A DNA stretch of 64,000 nt, taken from Otis tarda (lineage: Eukaryota; Chordata; Aves; Otidiformes; Otididae). A model generated the notes under the pieces. The model ran no database searches. It was not told the DNA's origin and was given only the letters and a program-made list of their open reading frames with translations. How positions within the stretch are numbered: position 1 is the stretch's first letter; each line of letters begins with the position of its first letter. A program made the position numbers and the translations under genes. Location of the stretch: positions 78,747,785-78,811,784 of the forward strand of contig CM048555.1 in assembly GCA_026413225.1 (NCBI GenBank), in the 5' to 3' direction. Positions 11,724-25,365 of this stretch are shown here, one piece after another.

Positions 11724-13504
11724 GGTACCCTTACATCAGTCAGGTTACATGAAAGCTGTGTAAGACCCCAGGTCAACAACTAAATGTCCTTGGCTGTATG
11801 ACAGAGCAAGGGGCTACAAAGGCTGCTGCCGAGCAATGGACAAGTAGGAGGCACCAACCTTGTTTGGGTGCAGCGCAGAGCTCTGCCACAGCTCTTCTAC
11901 TCCGGCATCCACCACCTCAGGCACAGCCCAGAGCAAGGGACACAGCACAGGATGCTAAGGCACACATACCAAACATCACTGCTGCGGCAGATGATTTGGA
12001 AAAAGAGATCAGATCGAGTGCAAGCTGAAGAGTCATGTCTGCAGTAACTTTTAGCAGGTGAGGAATTATTCTGAGTTTATCCTCTTCCACATTAACAGTT
12101 TATTAAGCTAAAATTAAGCTGTATTTCTTGGTTTCAAAGGGTATGTATAATCAATTCCATCTATTTTAATCTTTAAAACTAATTTCTAAAGAAAAATACT
12201 CCCATAAAATAAGATGTCAGGGCTACTTTGTTACAATTTTTTTTTTTTGCTAAATACCCTTTTATTTAAGAGTTACCTATTGGCCAAGAGTGAAAATTTG
12301 AGCAACTAGTCCCTTGCTCCACACTGACCCAACAAACTAAATGAGAATTAAAATTATAGTAACTGACTTCATTTAAGATTTAAAGAAGACCTACTCTAAA
12401 AAAAATATATATATATCTACAAAATGGAAATTTTCTACTCAGTAGAGCAATATTGCTTGTGTATTTTCAAAGGTCACAATATCGAATGCACTAAGCATGA
12501 GTTACATATGCTTAATAACCTCATTATATGGCAGTAAAGGTTTAAGAGGTCTCATCAATGAGTCCTGAATGACTCTAGTAGAACATAGAAATGTATTAAA
12601 TAAGAGACAAACTTCAATACATCAAGGGCAAAATATCGATCCTTCCATTGAAAGAGACAAGTAGAAGAGGACATTTCTTCACAATCTGAGTATTTGCTGC
12701 TCAGACACATAACATTCAACGCCACCAACCACTTATGAGGTTGTGGGAAGAGATACTAAAAATTAATTTACCAAACAGGAAACTAAATATGGTAATTTAG
12801 ACCATGTGCATAAGGCAAAACTACAACACATTTCTAAATTTCTTTGGCTGAAAATCAATGTCTTGTTTAAAATACAGCAAAACCTCAGATCTCCCTAGTT
12901 GCATACTATTGCATTTTATAAAACAAAGATCTCTAAAATGTATTTTGATATGTTTAAAAGTGCACACCTCATGGAATCAATATTCCAAAGAAATCAACAT
13001 AGGAAAGAAAAAAATAAGAGATAAAAAAAATGCACCTATCTATGCCCTCAGTTCTTTGAACTGCAAATAAATCAGTCAATTTTCAGAAATGCGTACTGAA
13101 GGGAAACGGAACAGAAATTGCCATTGCTTTTCAGAACATGGATCTGTTATAATTAGGTTAATTAACACCTCAAAGCAAAATCTTGCAATTAGCGTATTCT
13201 TTCTATAATCAGGCTTATTTTGTAGCTTTCTAACTTTTGCAGATTGATGACACACAGCAAATTAAGTTAATGAAAAGTAAGAAAGCGAATAAGATTTTTA
13301 CATCATTCTCCAGAACGAAGCTAAGATGAATTACAAACTTTAATATCCAAATTGCTGCCAAAGTCATTAGCAGCATACATATTTAATCACATATGTTATG
13401 TATCTATTTCCTCTTTTTCCTGGAAAATCTGACCTGTGAAAGAAAACAAGCAATCCTACTGCTGCTTCCTCCCCGATTCATAAAGCGAGAAGCCCCGTTA
13501 TTGC
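11724..13504. other. Unique DNA, no gene recognised
   Basis: A slightly GC-richer patch at 11790-12010 has a 76-codon frame rich in Ala and Gln with no recognised family. The rest is AT-rich, with a T-run at 12237-12249 and an AT repeat at 12403-12417. Sequence at 12655-12760 faintly recalls the 3' part of an old CR1 ('acatttcttcaca', 'gaggttgtggga'), but the match is too weak to annotate. Confidence 0.45.
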
Positions 13505-13672
13505 ACCAGAGAGGTGGCGGATGCCCCACCCCTGGAAACACTCAAGGCCAGCTTGGACAGGGCTCTGAGCAACCTGATCTGGTTGGAGATGTCCCTGCTC
13601 CTTGCAGGGGGGGTTGGGCTAGATGGATTTTAAAGGTCCCTTCCAACCAAAACTAGTCTGTGATTCTATGAA
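13505..13672 (+). mobile_element. CR1 LINE, 3'-end fragment (about 170 bp)
   Basis: It runs from 'cagagaggtggcggatgcccc' through 'caacctgatctggttgg' and 'ggggttgggctagatgg' to 'tgattctatga'. Only the very end of ORF2 and the 3' UTR remain. The frame at 13393-13656 crosses the insertion boundary and is not a gene. Confidence 0.93.
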
Positions 13673-16600
13673 CTACTATAGTTATATAAATTACTATATT
13701 AGCAGTTATATCTTCTGCAATAATTTTGAAGTCTTTTATTTTAGCCACTGGGGTTGGGGGGGGAAGTGTCAAACACTTTTAGTGAGTATAAGTTTATGAT
13801 AACAACAAGAATTTGCTTGTCAGTCAGAATAAAAATCCATTACTTCTTTTGTAATAAGGCTACCGGCTATTAACTATGCAATTATCTTTTAAAACAGAAG
13901 TGGTTTTGTTTGTTTGTTTAAGTTAAACTGTGATGAAGATTATTCTGTCTGTATCACATAGTGTCAAAAATACTTTCTGGTAACCCTGAACCACTAATAA
14001 TTTACTAACGATGACCAAGATTGGAGAGTTTCTCAATGGATGGAAAAATCTAGCATGTAACAATACAAATAGTTACTTAGTAGAGTAGCCATAAGCTTCT
14101 TCAGTCACCATTTACCACAAACCTATGATAATCCCAGTATAACTTGCATTTCCAGCTATGATACACCAGTAACAAATTTTCTCACCATCCCTCCATGTTG
14201 GCTTGCATGGGAGAAAAGAAGAAAAAGTAGCAATTGTGTTTCAGTGCTCTGAGATGAAGAACCGTTGTTCCATAAAAACAGAACACGGGAGTAATGAATG
14301 AGATCTAACGCTCTTCGAGGCTTTGTTCTCCCTCAAGCAAATGCTAGCCTGCATAACAAATACATCTATAAACACCTTTAAATAGTGAATAAAATCACTG
14401 TAAGGCCAACAAACTGATAAGGTCCAGACCTTTCAGGACACTACATACTATAAATAGTCTACACTTTTCAAGCAAGGGAGAATAAAAATGAAATATAGAA
14501 TAAAATTTATTTGAAAGTTCTCTTAGCCAGCACAAAAAGTCTCTATGCTGAGAAGATCCCAAATAGAGCTGGCAGAGAGGCAGATATTAGTGAATCCAAT
14601 GGCAAAGAAGAAAAAGTGATGGTCAAACTGCAGCAGACATTTTTTGCAGAACCTGATGGATGAAAAACCACCTTGAAGTAAATAGGCACCTGCTAGTTTT
14701 TAGTTCAGAAATTATTTTAAGCGATACATAGCATAATGTTGGAGAAAGTAAGATGGATTCTGTTCCTATTCAACAATAGAATTTCATAAATAATGTTTAA
14801 AATTCCACTTCTATTAGAAAATAAAAATTCCAAGTTAATTTTTTTGATAGATTTTGGCTCTGACTCCCTGACATGAATGGCCATCACCTAAATAGCCCAT
14901 GTCAGAGAATACTGATGTGCAGTCCAACCTCCTGCACCCCCAGAAACGCCAGAGATCTGGGAGCATTTTGGTAGAAACAGAGCTAAACAGAAATTAACTT
15001 CACAATTTGGAAAACAGTTCTGATCAAGTAAAAAAAATAAAATAAAATATTATTGACCTTATTGTACAGCTGCGTTGAGCTTGAATGATGCAAAAATATT
15101 TGTATTTCTGATAGTAACACAGAAATCAGTCCATTTTCCAAATATACTGCACAAGGGATTAGTTTAGGCAGAAGTTCTCCGAGAAGAAATCATGAAGCGT
15201 ATACAATTATTATGACTTCCTAAATAAATTGCACTAATTAAAACTATTTGGAATTTTATCTAATAACTTCTTTATTTTATAGATATGGGTTACTTAATTT
15301 TACTGAGTAATACTTTAAACCAAAAAAAAATGCAAAATCTCTGTACAATTATTTTTCTCTGCCTTGCAACATAGCATTTTTTCATTCTAAGCTACTAGAG
15401 CAGGCATCTTAAATTTACTGGGGGAAAAAAAAACCCAAAACATCCAGTGCAATTCAGAATTGTCTCTTCATTGCAAACCCAGAACAAAAACGTGTCATAC
15501 TGAAGGGAAACATGACCAGTCACGAAAAATCTGCAAGAGGAACACTCACTCTTATTTGTGTTATCCGCACAATTCTGAAACAATACATAATAGTCCAAAA
15601 ATTAATAATTTATATATAAAGCACAACTGTTGCATGGCTCTGGTAATAAAGGCACATTTGTAAAACAGCCACGCTGCTGTTTGAAATACTTAGGAGAAAC
15701 TACTGAAAAGAGCCATAGGTCAATACAAGCAAATTGAAGTCTCATCAAAAGAGCTAATCTCATCTTCAAAAATTATACAACTACTTCATCTTTTCATCCA
15801 TTTGTTCATACATGAGTACTTTTGATGGTTTTAAAAAAAAATATATATTAATGTTGCTGTTTATGGCAGTTAAGCCCTTCCAAAAAATGTAATTATTTTT
15901 TTTCTTATGAAAACCATCCACAGTCTGACAAATACAATTGTAATTCATTTTGGTCACTATGCATGAAGGCAAGAATGAGAGGCAGTATCCCTTGAGGACA
16001 TATTTTAGTTATACATTTCCTTATAAAAATTTATATAATTAAAAATTAAGAGTTATAGTAAAAATTATTAACTATTACAAGCTTTTGGAAAATAAAACCA
16101 GCAATAAATACAATTACCTTCTACTTTTAGCTAATTGTGACATAGAAGCCAGAGAAAATAAACATGTTTCAATTATTAAGTACAATATTGTTGAGAACAG
16201 AAATTCTAATAAATTTTTCAATCATGTATTTCTTACAAAATCTCAGTAACAGTACTGTGATAAAAGACCTGTGGCAGGGCATATCTGTTATTCTTGAAAC
16301 ATGACAACAAGCATGGGGAAAAGGGGTACTCCAGCAAGCTCCAATACTGTGACATCTCTGACAGCCAGAGAAAGTTTTAATTAGTTTCCTAGTTCAGGGC
16401 TTCCTAGAATAAATGCAATTCTGTCATTTCTAATGCGTTCTCATGATCAGTTAATGGATTTTTTTTTCCCCCCCTTCTTTGGCCTCCAGCTCAGACAACT
16501 TTCCTGTTTTATAATTTGTGCTAAATCAATTTATAGGTTATCCATATTTTTTTTCATCTGGAACACTAATGATGCATTACTGAATTTTAGACAAGCTCAT

Positions 16601-16929
16601 TCTCCTGACTCACTGAGGCATTCTTTTTCAAATCTACATCACGTTTCTGTATTACTCCCCAGAATTTCTGTAGAAATCGGTGGATGTGCCATCATTTGAA
16701 AATCCATCACTCATGTGACGTGCTTACATATACACTGAGTTCAGAGTCTCAGTCCTCCCCACACACAGAGACACAAAGGCTCGATTAGCATTTTTGGAGC
16801 CCAAAGACTTGCGTACAACTTTTTCAAGCATTCTCCAAAATCATACACTGCCTGGGCAACAAGAGGATATTCTAAAAATTCATGAGTGAATGCCAAAATA
16901 AAACACAGATTTGTCTTGGTGGTGCTAGA
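13673..16929. other. Unique AT-rich DNA, no gene recognised
   Basis: No repeat family is clear. On the minus strand near 14905-14945, 'gtgcaggaggttggact' recalls a CR1 3' UTR, but the flanks do not support a full assignment. Short poly-A and poly-T runs occur at 15320, 15830-15910 and 16455. Confidence 0.45.
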
Positions 16930-17050
16930 AATCACAGAATCAGACAAATTTTGGCTGGACGGGACCTCACGACGTCAACTACTCCAAACTCCTTGCCAAA
17001 GTAGAGCTGCCCTCACAGTCAGATCAGGTTGCTTGGGAACTTGTGCAGCA
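16930..17050 (-). mobile_element. Old, diverged CR1 3' end
   Basis: The plus strand shows 'aatcacagaatcag', 'ggctggacgggacctc', 'cagatcaggttgcttgggaac', in the order expected of the reverse complement of a CR1 3' UTR. It has many substitutions and indels relative to the other copies here. Ends are approximate. Confidence 0.6.
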
Positions 17051-17570
17051 CAGTTCTGTCGTATTTTGTGGCCATTAAATCTTTCTCTTCTATCCAGTGA
17101 CCTATTTTTAATGACTTATGAAAGAACTTCACATCTCTCTGACTTCTGTGTTAAGCAGCTCTTATGAAACTACAGGGGACTTCAGAGTTCAAACTGAACA
17201 GGGATTAAATATTTATGAATTTATTTACTTGCCAAGATAAACTCTCAAATTAGATGTTCTCTTTAGTGCTTTGAAACTTTAAGGAGGTCCAAATCTTTGC
17301 ATGTGGAATGCGCACATGGTATCTTGTGGAGGTTGTCGCTGCACAGGCAGATTGCAATCTCAGCCCAAACAGAGGTAAACAAGATACTATTCTTGACTTG
17401 ACCAGACTGTACATGCAATTTTAAGCAGAAAAAAGAAAAGCCTTTAAACTGGGATGATCGTTAACTTATCTGAGAAAAACAGAAAGAGCAGCTGAATAAC
17501 ATAAGCTAAAGATGCAACGGATAAACACAATCTGAAGGAAGCATATTCCTCATCATGTGAAGTTTTCATT

Positions 17571-17686
17571 ATCATAGAATCATAGAATGGTTAGAGTTGG
17601 AAGGGACCTTCAAAGGTCATCTAGTCCAACCCCCCTGCAAGGAGCAGGGACATCCCCGACTAGATCAGGTTGCTCAGAGCCTCATT
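17571..17686 (-). mobile_element. CR1 LINE, minimal 3' fragment of the young subfamily
   Basis: About 115 bp of tail plus 3' UTR, with the 'catctagtccaac' and 'gactagatcagg' markers seen at 4.0, 54.3 and 57.7 kb. The element stops abruptly at 'cagagcctcat' (17686), a very short 5'-truncated insertion. Confidence 0.94.
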
Positions 17687-19609
17687 ATGTTTGTGCGGCT
17701 CACAAAAAATATGCTTTAGTCAAAGCATACTTCATTGGATTCAAGTAGAGAAAAATAAGTAAAACTACTTATTTCTCAAATACAAAAAAAAAAATTTAAT
17801 TACATGTGCAAAAAGGTTTTTTATATGGCCATACAGTCTAGAAATCTATGAAATGAAGACATCAGAATGGAAACAATAGCTCACCATTTCTCTATACCCT
17901 CTGGATTACATTTAATTTTCTCTAGTCTTCTTGACATACTGCTAAAATAGAAATTACATTGTTCCTCAAAATATAGAGATAAGAACCTTGGGCACCTTAG
18001 TTTGAACTGCTGAAGAAATCCATGCCGTGTAGTTCAACTTGTAGTTTATTTATTTATATTTGCTGAGGCATGCTATCAAACATAAAACTAGCTAAACCAA
18101 AAGTTAACTCAAGCAACTTGAGAAACTATGGAACTAGAATGGTACTTTCACTTCTTGACTGATATATTCTCCTATCTAGGCAAGGTGTTGGAAAATTAAA
18201 CAAAGTGAAAGGAAAACAAGACATTCACTCACAGAAAACTCAGTAATTTGCTCTTTTGACAACAGATCATGGCTCACAGCAGCTTCACTTCCTATGCCAA
18301 CACCAGGATCAAAATAACAGAGAGCTCATAACCTAATTTTCAGTTGCTGTCGCAATGAATTCAGGATTTTAGTCCATCTTCCATATCAACAACAGAATTA
18401 TCAAGATTTATAATGAAAGCTAATTACCATGTTATCACCAGGTATGTGAAATGAAACATATATCTCTTTGCCTTTGAGTCTGTACAGTTGTGTATGTTGT
18501 TAGAAAGAGAATACATCCTTTTTCAAAAACAAATAAAGTAGAATAGGTGAAATTTCTTTGGGAAGTGACTCATTTTAAGGAGTATAGGCACATACAGAGA
18601 TATCATTTTTAGGGAATTAAAGAAGTAGTGATTTAGATTTTACCTCTTTTATTTTTAAAATAAAAACATCAGTTCTGGTCTCACACTCAAAAGGCAGCCT
18701 GCATTTCTAGCCAGCAGACCATTCTCAAGATCCGCAATGTCTACGAGAAAATTGTTAGTAACAGGTGGATGGACAGATGGGGTTAGCTGGCATTCATTTT
18801 AAAAATAATGAGCATTCCTAGAAGAAAAATGACTTGTGTGTGTAATAATGGAGCTACCCATCTTGAAGCTTACTAAATTAAAATTATGTAACCAGCATCC
18901 CATTATTAATGGCCAGTCAGGAACAGAAAGGCACCAGGCCACACAGCAAATCACACTGATGGTGACAGAAGTTTGATGTCTACTGCCATATTTCTCTGGA
19001 CCACACAGCTCCTGCCCCTGTGCAGGCACTCACAGCACATGTAAATTTGTACAGATATACAAAGATTTTCTCTGACAACAAAGAAATCAGCCTACCTGGT
19101 TAAAAGCTGGATACCACTAATATGTATATATTATACACGTTACCTAGCACCACTTTCGTCTTCCTCTCTCGCAACCACTGGACAGACGTTTTACAACTAA
19201 ACAGTTGTTGCTACTGTATCTATGTTCATACTTGGAGACTATAAATTATTTAGAACAAGAACCTCTAGACTTGTTTGAATAGAGCTTTCCACTAAAGACC
19301 ATGAACAAAAACTGTTCAAGATTTATGATCAAAGATTAAGACAATTACATAAAATGAGTAAATACAGCATCAGGTAAAAGGAAGAAGCAAAACAAATCAA
19401 AGATACTTGCCTGGGTAACAAGTGGCTCCAGTAGCCTCTCTACTGTGAGAGTCCTGATTTCCAAACTTTTGGGGTCCCATTTCAAAATGATAGGTGACGT
19501 TGCAGAAGTCATACTCCCTAGAACAGACAAAATGACACAATATCCATGAATATTATTAAGGTAATAACCAAATATTACATATAATTTATTTAGAAAATAG
19601 CATATATGT
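17687..19609. other. Unique AT-rich DNA
   Basis: No repeats are recognised. Minus-strand segments at 17885-17938, 18233-18291 and 18685-18740 each have fair splice-like borders and an open frame, but they are short and their phases do not agree with one another, so they are not annotated as exons. Confidence 0.45.
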
Positions 19610-20186
19610 TGTTGTGGTGGGTTGACCCTGGCTGGATGCCAGGTGCCCACCAAGCTGCTCTTTCACTGCCCCCTTTAGCAGGACAGCGGGACGAGAAATT
19701 AAGATGGAAAAAACTCATGGGTCAAGATAAAGGCAGTTTCATAAAGCAAAAGTAAAGGCAGCATGTGGAAGCAAAGGAAAACAAAAGATTTATTCTCCAA
19801 TTCCCATCAGCAGCTGATGTCCAGTCATCTCCCAGGAAGCAGGGCTTCAATACTCATAGCAGTTGCTCTGGAACACAAATGTTGTAACAACAAATGCCCC
19901 CGCCCCCTCCTTTCTCTTAGCTTTTATTGCTCAGCAGATGCCATAGAGCATAGAACATCCCTTTGGTCAGCTTGGGTCAGCTGTCCTGGCTATGCCCCCT
20001 CCCAACATCTTGCCCACCCTCAGCCCACTGGTGAGGGAGGAATGGTGGAGAGCCATCCTTGATGCTGTGCGAACACTGCTCAGCAGTAGCGAAAACACTG
20101 GTGTGTTATCAACATCTTTCCAGCCACCAACACACAGCACCATGAGGGCTACTATGGGGAAAAATAACTCTGTCAGACCCAATACA
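19610..20186 (-). mobile_element. Solo-type endogenous retrovirus LTR
   Basis: The plus strand opens with tgttgtggtgggttgaccc and closes near 'ccaataca', so the element has TG...CA ends. On the minus strand the order is LTR-like. A promoter-like 'gagcaataaaag' (about 19925-19940) is followed by a polyadenylation signal in 'gagaataaatc' (about 19785-19797), then the U5 end '...gggtcaacccaccacaaca'. No gag, pol or env lies beside it. The block 'ggacagctgacccaa' (minus strand) is common in avian ERV LTRs. The superfamily is not assigned. Confidence 0.82.
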
Positions 20187-20199
20187 CCTGTTTTCATTC

Positions 20200-20433
20200 A
20201 CATATAAAATACTTTTCCCTAATCTTGCTAGTGGTGTTCTACTCTCAAGAACTCCCAAGCGCACACCTGACACATCCACTGTTTTGCCCGTGACGGTAAT
20301 TGGTAAGAGATCACCCTGTCTTTATCTCCACCTGTGAGGTTTTCATCCTATTTTCTCCCCCTGTCCTGTTGAGTAGGGGGAGTGAGAGCATGGTGGGCAC
20401 CTCACAACCAGTCGAGGTCAATCCATCAAAACA
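20200..20433 (+). mobile_element. LTR fragment (U5 end), opposite orientation to its neighbour
   Basis: The plus strand at about 20308-20433 matches the minus strand of 19610-19730. The shared order is 'ctttatct', 'tttctc...ctgtcctg', 'gggggagtgagag', 'tggtgggcacct', then a CA-rich end. Identity looks like roughly three quarters by eye. It therefore represents the 3' end of a related but more diverged LTR lying head-on to the one at 19610. Its left boundary is uncertain. Confidence 0.7.
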
Positions 20434-23096
20434 TCAAATACAACAAATTCAAGCTGTTCAGCTTTTTGAGTAAAACTTCCCCCCAGTATTCAGGTTTCTT
20501 AATTTTCACTGTATTACTATCAGACAAAAAAAGAGAGGTATATCAGAACTCCCTAATCAAGGTATTATAAATCATATAGAAAAGCAGCCCTCAGTCTCCT
20601 CTCATTTGCAAGCATTTGTTAGCAGAATTATCTGGTAATATCTGGTGTGTGCTAAAGTTGCTATTATTCAGTTTCCAGTCTTACGCAAAAAAAAAAAAAA
20701 ATCATTAGGCTTCAGGCTTTACAATGCTGAAAGCACCCATACCCGTAATTAAAAAAAAATCTATAAGACAGTTTCTAGTTGTTGTAAACATGGTTAACGT
20801 GTGAGCTACGCTCATTTTTCTAAGAGATAATGTTTAAACACCTTTCAGAATCTGTTTCTTTTTTATATAAAGATGGTTGCTACTCCAGTTGGCCTCTGTA
20901 TTCAAAAAGTAAGTCTAAAGTAGACAATTATTCTAGTCAATAGCATGAGTTATGATACTTTTAAATGTGTCAAATCTAAGTTCTTTCTTTTTAATAAGCA
21001 CGCTTTTCCTCACTAGCTATTAACATGGGTACACAAACATACATTTCTCATTATACAAAATTATGTTCAAAGTTGTAACACAGTCCAAAGCCTGCAAAAG
21101 CAAACTAGTTTCAGTTGGTGGGGATCGTACAGGTGACAAAAGATAACCCTGGATGATCAGTGGTTTCCATCAGAGTGCTGCCTCAGTTTCTACCTTTACT
21201 AAGAAATAGAAAAAAAAAAAATCCTTCAAAATTCAATACGAAAGGGTGAGCACTGCTTTCTACTTTAAAAAGGATACATACAAGAAAAAGCCTCATTAAA
21301 AACCTACATAAAAGTTTTTCATTTGCAGTAAAATCTACCACACAGAAGCAAATAAGTAAAATTAAAAAGTCAAATTAGTGCATTTTCCACAACATTTCTC
21401 CAGCCACTGTCAAAACAGCAATCTGAAATGACAAAAGACTAAAAAGTTACCTGCCCCAGTGTATGTATATGAACACATGGCATATTTCTCCCCTGCCATT
21501 TCTACAACAATCTTCCTAGACTGAACAGGTTAACAGGGACTGCTCAGCTGCATAAAGGAAAGGATCCTGACCATATCTTATGACTATTTGGCCACATCTT
21601 CCCCAAACAATTAGCTTTAAAGTACTTCACTGAAAACATGAACTGCTTCTTAGCTTACACCTGGCTTGGGTTGTGTGGTACCTGTGAGGAATATAACTTG
21701 TGTGAGCAGAGGATAACGGCATCCCATAGCTTTTTTCTTATAAACATAAACATGTGTTATGGTAGAAGAAAACAGTAGTAGCCACAAGTAAGAGAGATGT
21801 CCTTTCCTATTACCTTCTACACTAGATTGATATCCATTATTTTCTTAAGTAGCTTAATTTTCTTGCTTTTCCCTGGAGTTCCCAACTACTGTCAATTTTT
21901 TTTAAATACCCAGCAACACACTTGGACAACAATTCATTCTTTCTTCAAAATGTGAAATTAGGTTTCTCGTATGAGCTCCAACCTCTATAACTTAGAAACA
22001 TGTTCTTTGGTATAAATCTCATTGAATGCAGTTCTTATGATTGCAGAGTTAAGAAAACATCTTTAACAGAATCTTTCAGTGAAGAAATTCTTCACTGTTC
22101 ACATATATTATCAACTGGCAACGTGTGTTTGTTAAGTTTAAACTTGAAATTTGATATTATCAAATAAGTTAATAGCACTGTTAATAATACTTCTACGTAT
22201 ACAGATTATTGCCATCCTATTCCTGAAACCAGCTCCACATTTTTTTCAAGAGTATATTTAATGAATTCTGTTGCCTAACTGTACTTTTTCTTCCTAGAAC
22301 ATGTGCCAAAATATGTCCACCTCTTGTTTTAAGCTTTTACCTTCTCCTAAATACAACAAAACAGAAATGTCTATACTCAGTTCGGTAAGTATTGTTCGAT
22401 GGGAACATATGTTTAAGCAATTTGTCTTCAAAGCCTACCTGTAAAGAAAGTAACTCTTGACTAAAGTAAATAATTCATTACAATACGTTCCTATATTAAA
22501 GCCAAATTCTACCTACATCACCGGAATTTTTCATTAACACAACAGCAACCAAAAATCTAACCTTACAACCATGCTTATCGCCAACCTTTCCAAACAGCAG
22601 AATTTTACGGTTTGAAGCCCTCTACAAAACCAAACTATTCAGCAGGTGAAATTACTTGTTCGTCTATCACACTATAACAGTTTTCCTCCACAATAGTCCT
22701 GCTTTCCTTGCGACTTACACAAATGTACATTCTGATGGTCATGAACTGCTCACAAGTGGCAGTCCATCTCATTTCTATGCTGCAACTTAAATGTAACAGT
22801 AAAAATATTTTCATTTTACATGAGCAAAAGCAACATTTGCTGAAGCAAACTCCTGATTTTTCAGAAATATAAGCATTGCCAGCCAAGAACAGGCCTTCAG
22901 TTCTTAGTCCAGTTCACATCTGAAATGCAGAACACTGCAGACATAAAGGACAGATGTTAAACATTTCATATTGAATAAAGATAAAATTCATTCTACCTGA
23001 TTCATGGAAAATCTTTACAATTAATCTGGTGGCAACACTAGATTGGCAATACTAGCAGCAGTTCTGTACTTCCAACAGTATATCAACTGATATATT
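20434..23096. other. Unique AT-rich DNA, no gene recognised
   Basis: A-runs occur at 20685-20701 and 21210-21221. Only short, chance-level open frames are present. No repeat family is recognised. Confidence 0.5.
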
Positions 23097-23196
23097 CAAC
23101 CTGATCTGGTTGGAGATGTCCCTGCTCCTTGCAGGGGAGTTGAACTAGATAGCCACTAAAGGTCCCTTTCCAATCCAGACCTTTCTATGATTCTAT
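23097..23196 (+). mobile_element. CR1 LINE, 100-bp 3' fragment
   Basis: It runs from 'caacctgatctggttgg' through 'ttgcaggggagttgaactag' to 'tatgattctata'. Only the 3' UTR and tail survive. Confidence 0.93.
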
Positions 23197-25365
23197 ATTT
23201 GCCACTCAAAGGCAAAACATGACCTTCATTGGTGAGAAAGAAAGATGTCCATCAAGGTAGAAAGTCGGTAAGTCGAGAGGAGGCAAAAGGCAAAATCATG
23301 ACAATTCAGCCCTTGTTTCCAAACACTAAATTTATCATAGTCCTAATACTTCAAGGGATTTATATGGACTACAAAAAAATAAATAAGATTTTCAAATGAT
23401 TCTCTCCCACATCTGTTACCATCTTGGCTTACAGTCCCCATGTCCCGACTAACAGGGCCCTTCCAGTCTGATCTTCCACAGCCGAGAGGTCAGTTCAGCT
23501 CTTTCTTCATGTTTCTATACTTTGCACTTTGTAACACTGCTACAAATTCCATCAAGAATATAACCTGGTTGCACGCTAACTAATCTTACAAAACAAAACT
23601 GAGTTTTCTGTTCCCTGCTTGCCTTTGAAGCCACACAAGCAACAGCGCCAGGAAGAAGCAAAGCTCCGAATACGGCAGCGGAGGTGAAGAGGAGGACAGG
23701 ACTGCCCTTTCAGCAGCTGCACAGACACTAACTGGCTTAAGACGACCAAGAAACTGAACGACAGACAGCTTGTGTTTTCTTGGTTTGCATCCTTAGATTG
23801 AGAACTGTGTCAAAACAAACACCTTGCTACACAGAGCCAGGCTTACGTGAAGAATATGGAATTCCTTACAGCAGGATACACAATCTCTTGAGACAGATAA
23901 AGAAAAATTCTGACTGCCTTCACAAATGTATTTATGTGCCTCACTGGGAGCTAGAAATCCAAATTCTTGAATGGTTACATCCTTGAGCATGCCTACAGAG
24001 TATAGCAGCAGAAACAGACAATCCTAGAACCCCACCTCTTGGCTGATGTGCCTGGCAGAGGGCTGCAGTGATACCTGGTGGCATATATAGCTGAGATGCT
24101 GCTGATACCTTACATTTATCTGCATTATTCAGCAATGCAGACCTACGTTGTAACCTGACCTGAGCAGCGTAAAGTGCCATTGGAAGAGCTCTGGTACTCA
24201 AGGGAGCCTGGTTTCCAACAGTGTTCTCAAACCATTTGCCCATTCTCTGTCTCTACTATTAGAAAAACACAAGTAGAGACAGAAGGACACAGAGAAGAAT
24301 GAGCGCATAACAATTGCAAGGAAGGGAAAATGCTAAGATGATGTAGACTAACAATGAGGAGTAAAAGAGCAATGGAAAAGGGAATAGAGAACATCCTTTT
24401 CTACAAATAAAAGCAGCTATCATTAGTCAATGACAGCACAGCACAGCCTCCAGCAGATCCGGCTGAAAAGATCAGAATTGACACAGGCAGTTCCCATCAT
24501 CTTGTTTAAAAAAAAAAAAAGAGAGAGAGAAATATGGAATGAAAGGAAAAAAAAAAACAAAAGGAAAAAAAATTGAGCAGGATGGTTTGGACAAATACCT
24601 ATCACTGCATGTTCGAACAACAAGTGTTTTACATACTTATTTACATTGTTTTATAAATACTACTCTTCTCTCTTCTTTCCTAAAACTGAGGCAGGGAAGA
24701 ACAAGCCAAAAATAAACCTTTAGGCCCCACTTCCAAGCTTAACCATGCAGAGAAATTTTAATTTGAGCCTTTCTCAGCTCTCAACTTCCTTTTGGATTCA
24801 CAGCCTTCTCCCCTTCTGCTAACCCTCCACCTCGGGTTGAGATTCTGGTCTGGCTTCAACAAAACAAAGTTCTTCAATGGAAGCAGCCTATTATGAAAAC
24901 TCAGACTCCTCACCAATAAACCATTAAGTAGGGAGGAAAAGGGCCTTGAGGACGGCAGGATTACCTTGGTAACAAAACCAGTGAGATGGTGACCATGGAG
25001 TGCCCTGACACAGAAACAGGAAAGCTAAAAAAAGGCAATGGCTGAGTCATTCACACTTTCCAGTCACATTAACCAGCTCAGTCTTGGAGGCAACTGCCTA
25101 CACCAAGACCTGACTTAGCCAGGAGGGCAAATTGCCTTCAGAAATCAAAGAGGCCAGGAAGAACTTACAGGGAACGTGCAAACTGCAGCGTAAGGGTCAG
25201 CGTAACAGAAAGGGTCCACCTACACCCATCCGCAGGACCTGCTTCAAGTAAAGCAGTGATAATATATTTCAAAATTGTGTGCAAAGCCTAGCTGTATGCA
25301 ACATCCAAGTTGTTTTTATCCATTCTATGGCTTAGAAAAATAATTCTAGTTTAAACGCTCCCGAC

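Noticed and set aside
12655..12760. Possible old CR1 3' region
   Set aside because: Two short matches ('acatttcttcaca', 'gaggttgtggga') with unrelated sequence between them.
14905..14945. CR1-like 'gtgcaggaggttggact' on the minus strand
   Set aside because: Only a short core matches and the flanks do not continue the CR1 3' UTR, so it is not annotated.
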